From Rhynchonema sp. JSB1_4 (taxonomy: Eukaryota > Nematoda > Chromadorea > Monhysterida > Xyalidae), in assembly GCA_030248065.1 (NCBI GenBank), contig JASAMV010007799.1:1-64000 (forward strand): a stretch of 64,000 nt of DNA, in the 5' to 3' direction. The position numbers and the translations under genes are program-made. The notes beneath the pieces are model-generated. The model was not told where the DNA came from, searched no databases, and saw nothing but the letters and a program-made list of their open reading frames with translations. Numbering within the stretch: the first letter of the stretch is position 1; each line of letters opens with the position of its first letter. Shown piece after piece: positions 59,263-64,000 of this stretch.

Positions 59263-61142
59263 TACTCAATCGGCAGATTCTTGCGACGCACCATGCCGTC
59301 ACCCTGAAAAATGGACAAAAAATTTGGTTTCTAAATTCGCTGCCGTTCAGTAAAATGAGCCCCATAGCTGATGTCAGCGTCTAAGGGCGGACTTAGGTAG
59401 AACACGGAATCCGGAATCCGGAAATATTTCCGGCTTACGCATTACGGGTTACTTTTTTATTTTTTCGTTGTCCGGCAATATTTACGGAAAACGCAAAACC
59501 AACATTCATCCGGAAACCGGGAATCCGGAAATATTTCCGGATTCCGATTGCCGGATGACTATTTTATTTTTGCGTTTTCCGGGAATATCTCGACCAAACA
59601 GCACGCAGAAACTGCTGTTCGGTGTTGTCGTTGATGTGTTCGCTCCTTGTTATACAGTTTTATGCACCTGATAAATACATACTATACATTACAATAAGCT
59701 GCGCTGCATGACCTTTGTTGCTGATTTGTTTAAATTACATAACACGACCTAGGGATACATTGCTTTTTCAAACCAATCACTGTTTAAGTATTTGGTGCAA
59801 GTTTATTGTAAGCGATGTGACTTTTGCTCCAGATTTAATACCTTGTTGTTTTTAACTGCATTTTGTTCACGAATGTGAAACGTCATTTTAGTCGCATATG
59901 ATGAGATATGCATCGTAACAAACAAAATGAACAGATAAACTGCAGATATAGGTAGGTATTGGTCGCACAATGACTATATAAGAATTGGTAACCTATTTTC
60001 CTGAATCGTGAATAGGGAAAGTGACGGGGCAATCACGTTGCGTTGCGTGATGGCCGTACACAAAGTATGTAGTAAAGAAAATGTTTCAGACCTGCGGCAA
60101 CGTGGGTTGATCTGCTATTAGACCAATTTTGAGCTGTAAACGTTTTGTGAAGACAAATAGCATAGTGGTTAACGTTGAACCTGAAGATCAGGGTAGATGG
60201 GAATTCCGGATTTAGTCATTGTGCGACCAATACAAGGGCGAACTTCTGCTATACGTACAACCAAACTTTTCGATGAATAGCAAAAGGTATTTAGGCAAAA
60301 ATATGCGGGTGGTGCAGGTGAACGAGCAACTTCGATTAAAAAGTTTGGCGACAACACAGGACAGATTGTTTTAGTAGTCATGTAATACAGAAACAGGCCT
60401 ATTTCCATAACTGTCATCACCATGTCGATTGTCAAAACATTTGGCATTCGATAAAAATGTTCACCAGTTTTGATCTATCCTCCGCTAGAAAATTTTATTT
60501 CAGCAATAACCCAACTAAATTGATCATCTTTTCATTGAGACGACACAATGCGTACAAGTCCAACAATAATAAACAAAAAACTCAACCGATAACAGAACGA
60601 CAATGTACACAATCATTACCATGTGCGTTTTAAATTCCCTTTGGACATAAATATTCATCGAGGGACCTGATGACTTGACGTCCAGATTTTCATTTCAGGA
60701 AAACGCAAAACCAAAATTTCATCCGGAAACCGGAATCCGGAAATATTCTTCCGGAAACGCAGGTGAATTCCTGATTCTGCAACCGGAACAAAGTTTATTA
60801 TTTTTGCATGTAATTATTTTCCGGATTCCGGGATTTAACCTAAGTTTGCCCTGAAACCCGAAACGAGACAACCCGCATGCGCACTGCTGCCTGGCTGGCT
60901 GGCGAGCTGCACGTGCGTCTGTCACCATTGTTTCAACAGTTGATTTTAGAATACATTATCTGGCATTAACTATTTTTCGCATTAACTATTCAATGGCAAA
61001 TTTAACTTTTGCATCGAAAAGTACAGCAAGCAAACGGTCAATAAATCACCTGCAACGTCATCCGCGACGGAACTGCTTGGCGGCACCTTCGGGTGCATTC
61101 GTCATCGAACGAGATGCGATCGTTGTTGGTGTCCGCCGTCGC
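59263..61142 (-). pseudogene. Inverted partial MSP copy (exons 3-4), broken
   Basis: The exon 4 copy (59313-59263) is unchanged and ends in the same stop. The exon 3 copy (about 61142-61050) has a 2-base loss where the gene encodes EWTN, and altered bases where it encodes EWFQ, so it cannot supply a normal MSP. Exons 1-2 are absent because they lie outside the duplicated arm. Confidence 0.9.
59956..60233. repeat. TIR element family B, right arm outer copy
   Basis: GTATTGGTCGCACAATGACT...AGTCATTGTGCGACCAATAC; contains AGCATAGTGGTTAACG, a diverged form of the tRNA-like word. Confidence 0.85.
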
Positions 61143-61239
61143 TGAATTCGCACCCATCATCACTCAACCATATCCATCCCATTCCTCGGGGCGAATTAAG
61201 GCATTATTTTGGTCTTCGTTAGGTTACGTATTGCTCAAA

Positions 61240-61901
61240 TACGTAGACCTGCGGCAACGTGGTTGATCTGCTAGATTATTTTTAGCTGTAAATGTTTTGT
61301 CAAAAATACAAGTATAGGCAATCTAGCCGCTGATGTCACCGCCGCGAAATCTACAGTATACCAGAGGCCGAGATGTTCCACCACTTCTCGACTTAGACAT
61401 GAAGCGATATTTACGTAGTTCGATGTTTCAGGCTGCTTTTTAGCCACGCGGCAGAGCTGAGTGCTCTGTACATTTTTACAACATAGGGAATTTTTCTTTG
61501 GGTCACAGTTTGAGATAGAGTTGCTCCACTAATTTCGACAAGCGTAAAAGATGTTCATTAGCTGTAGAGGAATAACTTTTACGCTGGTCAAAATTAGTGG
61601 AGCAACTCTATCTCAAACTGTGGCCCAGAGAAAAATTCCCTGTGTTATAAAATTGTACCTCTTTAGAGCCATTCGGCTTACACAGTACTCAGCTGCGTGG
61701 CATGAAACAGCATGAAACATTGAACTAAAGAAAAATCGCTTCATGTATAAGTCGAAAAACGGTGTAATGGCTCAGACTCTGGTATACTGTAGATTTCGCG
61801 GCGGTGACATCAGCGGCTGGATTGCCCATAGCATAGTGGTTAAGGTTGAACCTGAAGATCAGGGTAGATGAATTCTGATTTAGTCATTGTGCGACCAATA
61901 C
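61240..61901. repeat. Family B element split by a later insertion
   Basis: The left piece has CTGCGGCAACGTGGTTGATC and the right piece AGCATAGTGGTTAAGG...GTCATTGTGCGACCAATAC. The interruption is the palindrome at 61326-61818. Confidence 0.75.
61326..61818. repeat. 493-base palindromic MITE
   Basis: AGCCGCTGATGTCACCGCCG and CGGCGGTGACATCAGCGGCT are perfect inverted ends. Arms of about 240 bases mirror each other throughout (GAGATAGAGTTGCTCCACTA against TAGTGGAGCAACTCTATCTC). Confidence 0.92.
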
Positions 61902-62237
61902 CAAGAGGCACCCAAGAGTTTCACCCAAATTTACCGTCTTGAGTGTCACAAAGCCACACCAAGGCACCCACACCACGTGGGGAAAGTGTACGGGTGTGTA
62001 CCTGACTACTGTTGGTACTCATTGACCATTGTTTAGTATTGTTTTCGTGTCGTGCGTGCTTTATATGCACTTACCACACGTTATGGAAGAAAAATGCTAC
62101 TATTTTTTGCTTTAGCGCTCATTTTTTTCGTTTCTGGCAGTTTTTGGCTGGAATAAAAAAATTTTTAGATTAAAAAAAAAATTTTTTTTTAAAAATGGGG
62201 TTGGAATAAAAAAATCTTTTTATTAACCACTGATAAC
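61902..62237. other. Gap, no gene recognised
   Basis: CACCC-rich start, then T and A tracts around 62150-62215. The last exon of the minus-strand GPCR should lie in or below this region but was not identified. Confidence 0.4.
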
Positions 62238-62430
62238 TATAGTCCAACAACATCTAATGCAGAAAAGCACATAACGCGTGATGCAACATTATAAACACAC
62301 CCACGCAGCCAGCCAACACACACAAGCTGACTGTCTGTCTGTGCTTGTAATGTTGCATCGCGCGTATGTGCTTGGCGGATCAGGCAACGCAGTGGACATA
62401 AATTCTGCATTAACTGTTGTTGGACTATAG
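62238..62430. repeat. Short MITE
   Basis: CTATAGTCCAACAACATCTA and AACTGTTGTTGGACTATAG ends; AATGCAGAA and TTCTGCATT also mirrored. Confidence 0.82.
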
Positions 62431-62623
62431 CACATACTGATGGATGCGTCGACTCGCCTTGCCCGGTCACTGAATGCTGTGTGCCGCAGGAGTGAGCTAT
62501 GCATCACAGAACAGGTGAAACATCAACAGGGCAAGCATTCCATATTTTATGCGTATGAGACAGGGAAACAGCGTCAAACACATGAAACCCAACAAAAATT
62601 ACTTCCCCTTGTTCTTCACCAAC

Positions 62624-64000
62624 CTGCCTGAAGCGCGTGCCGAACGTGCAATAGATGACGATATTAGCAGATGAGCTCAGATTGACCAAACAATTGGACA
62701 GCTCACACAAAAACACAAACGTCGAGTAGAAACTCGCTGGCAGACCACCTACATAAGCGTTTGAAGTTTGACTTTATTTCATCTGTCAGATCTAATGCTC
62801 TAAAATAATCACCAATCAAATCAAAGTTACGCACCTTGGTTGATCATCAGTTCGATCACATTGACGACGAAAGCGAGAATGTTGCACACAAGAAACAGAC
62901 ACACCACAGCAATTAGCATTAGCGTGGTTGATGTGTCTTTGCGATCTGGAGAAGAAAACAATGTTCAAGATAATATTATGCCTGGCTACATTGTACTGTG
63001 ATGCTTCACAGATTTAAAAAAAAACTATTGACACTGGTGGAGTGAGATGAGGTAAACCAAGTATTTCTGAAACATCAGCCCGCGCACACCTTTGTGGTGC
63101 ACCTTGTCGGTGGCTGCAACGGCTGCGCCTGCAATGGGAGAACAAGTGTATTATTGCTAGGGATTACAAAAAAACATATCCAATAATAGATTTCCATTTG
63201 TTTAAAAAATTATTTTCGAAGTTTGGGCAAGTCATCGAACCTGTAGCAGCAGCAGCAGCAATCCCGGCACTGGCTGTCCTGTCGTCATCGTTGTGACGAC
63301 TTAGTGCCAACTTCGAGCTCTTCAATTGATGAATTATGAGGATGTTGACCACGATTAGGACGGTGAACGGGAAGGCGAACATCACGAACAGATAGCACAC
63401 AACCATGTACCTGCGTCACCGGGGTGGTTTTGGGACACACAAACTGAGTTACAACAGCCAATCAACTACAATTCTGGCTTGTGGAAAGTGATGTCCACAT
63501 CCAAGGCAGCCAGCCCACTTGAGCCACAGCCACACACCTCACAATACCGTTCAGTTCCCCATACGTCATTCCCATCTTTCATACAGTGTGTGGTGCATAT
63601 AAACATTCAAAAATTCCACGAAAACCTACCATATTGAGTAATGCACATTTGTGGCCAGCGGACCCTGTTGAAACACAAAACTGGTGATCGGGGTTGCGAT
63701 TCCAGCAGCTGTTGGATTGGGTCCCAGCTCCGACACGCACGGGGTCAATTCGACCTCGAACCATTTCGGCACGTTGAATGCTATCGACCTGGAACATCAC
63801 AGGCTGCTTGTTGTTACATGTACATCGAGCTGGTCACATCATATGTATGCCCAACCAATTGATGAGTTCTTTTAGCGGCTCAAACCATCCACAAAAAATA
63901 AGTCCCAATAAATGAACTCACCAGACCATCACGGCCGCAATGGCCCGCTTGACATTGGTGCCGGTGCCCCAACGCCTCATTCTGAACGGATAGCACACAC
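62624..64000 (-). CDS. Peptide GPCR, FMRFamide-receptor-like, partial
   Basis: Exons in phase: 64000 (edge)-63922, 63788-63630, 63410-63241, 63128-63090, 62945-62835 and 62748-62624. The first gives CYPFRMRRWGTGTNVKRAIA (second loop and TM4 start). The second holds extracellular loop 2 (NVPKWFEVEL, one Cys). The third is TM5 (VVCYLFVMFAFPFTVLIVVN) and the basic start of loop 3. A 39-base exon continues loop 3. TM6 is DRKDTSTTLMLIAVVCLFLV then CNILAFVVN. TM7 is LCELSNCLVNLSSSANIVIY then CTFGTRFRQ. PKWFEVEL, a TTLMLIAVV-type TM6 and NSS(A/V)NxxIYC in place of NPxxY are typical of the FMRFamide / myosuppressin receptor group. N-terminus and TM1-3 lie beyond the right edge; the tail exon is not found. 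Confidence 0.87.

Larger units (their letters stand above)
57861..61187 (-). repeat. Right arm of the giant palindrome
   Basis: Inverted copy of the left arm. The inner part (57861 to about 59395) is almost identical to it. Outside about 59400 it carries many more substitutions and small indels. It ends at CCCATTCCT opposite the MITE-flanked start of the left arm. Confidence 0.93.

Overview
The window is nuclear DNA of a nematode. The strongest evidence is a complete, four-exon major sperm protein (MSP) gene, a nematode-specific family, at about 53.7-56.2 kb. Genes are spread out with long introns (roughly 18 kb for one receptor), every reconstructed exon junction follows GT/AG rules, and the gaps are crowded with short inverted-repeat DNA elements. 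The long introns and low gene density are unlike Caenorhabditis and suggest a larger-genome nematode; the species cannot be named from the sequence.

Layout. (1) 0-2.2 kb, plus strand: the C-terminal half of a sestrin (stress and leucine-responsive GATOR2/TORC1 regulator), its start lying left of the window. (2) 8.9-27.3 kb, minus strand: a 21-exon gene for a single-pass receptor with signal peptide, four Ig domains, about five fibronectin III domains, one membrane helix and a tail of about 380 residues, most like the DCC / Nope / protogenin group. A second copy of one of its cytoplasmic exons lies alone at 4.7-4.9 kb. (3) 27.3-40.3 kb: no recognisable gene, several large inverted-repeat elements and CA/GT tracts. 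(4) 40.5-52.1 kb, minus strand: an ankyrin-repeat protein phosphatase 1 regulatory subunit of the PPP1R16 (MYPT3/TIMAP) type, C-terminus not fully resolved. Its first intron holds a pile of GC-rich minisatellites and CCAATAC fold-back elements. (5) 53.7-56.2 kb, plus strand: the MSP gene, divergent from (4). (6) 54.3-61.2 kb: a giant palindrome with arms of about 3.3 kb and a spacer of about 0.2 kb. It copies MSP exons 3 and 4 in inverted orientation, carries two mirror-image copies of an unrecognised small spliced gene, and has nematode telomere-like TTAGGC / GCCTAA words facing each other next to its axis. (7) 62.6-64.0 kb, minus strand: the middle and C-terminal part of a peptide GPCR of FMRFamide-receptor type.

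The genes do not form an operon or obvious pathway. Most of the unexplained signal is repetitive: many separate inverted-repeat elements in 64 kb, with TTA, TTAA, TA or CA-tract target duplications. Several of these fill most of a short intron. In addition the octamer ATGTTTCA / TGAAACAT is strongly over-represented on both strands, often close to splice sites.
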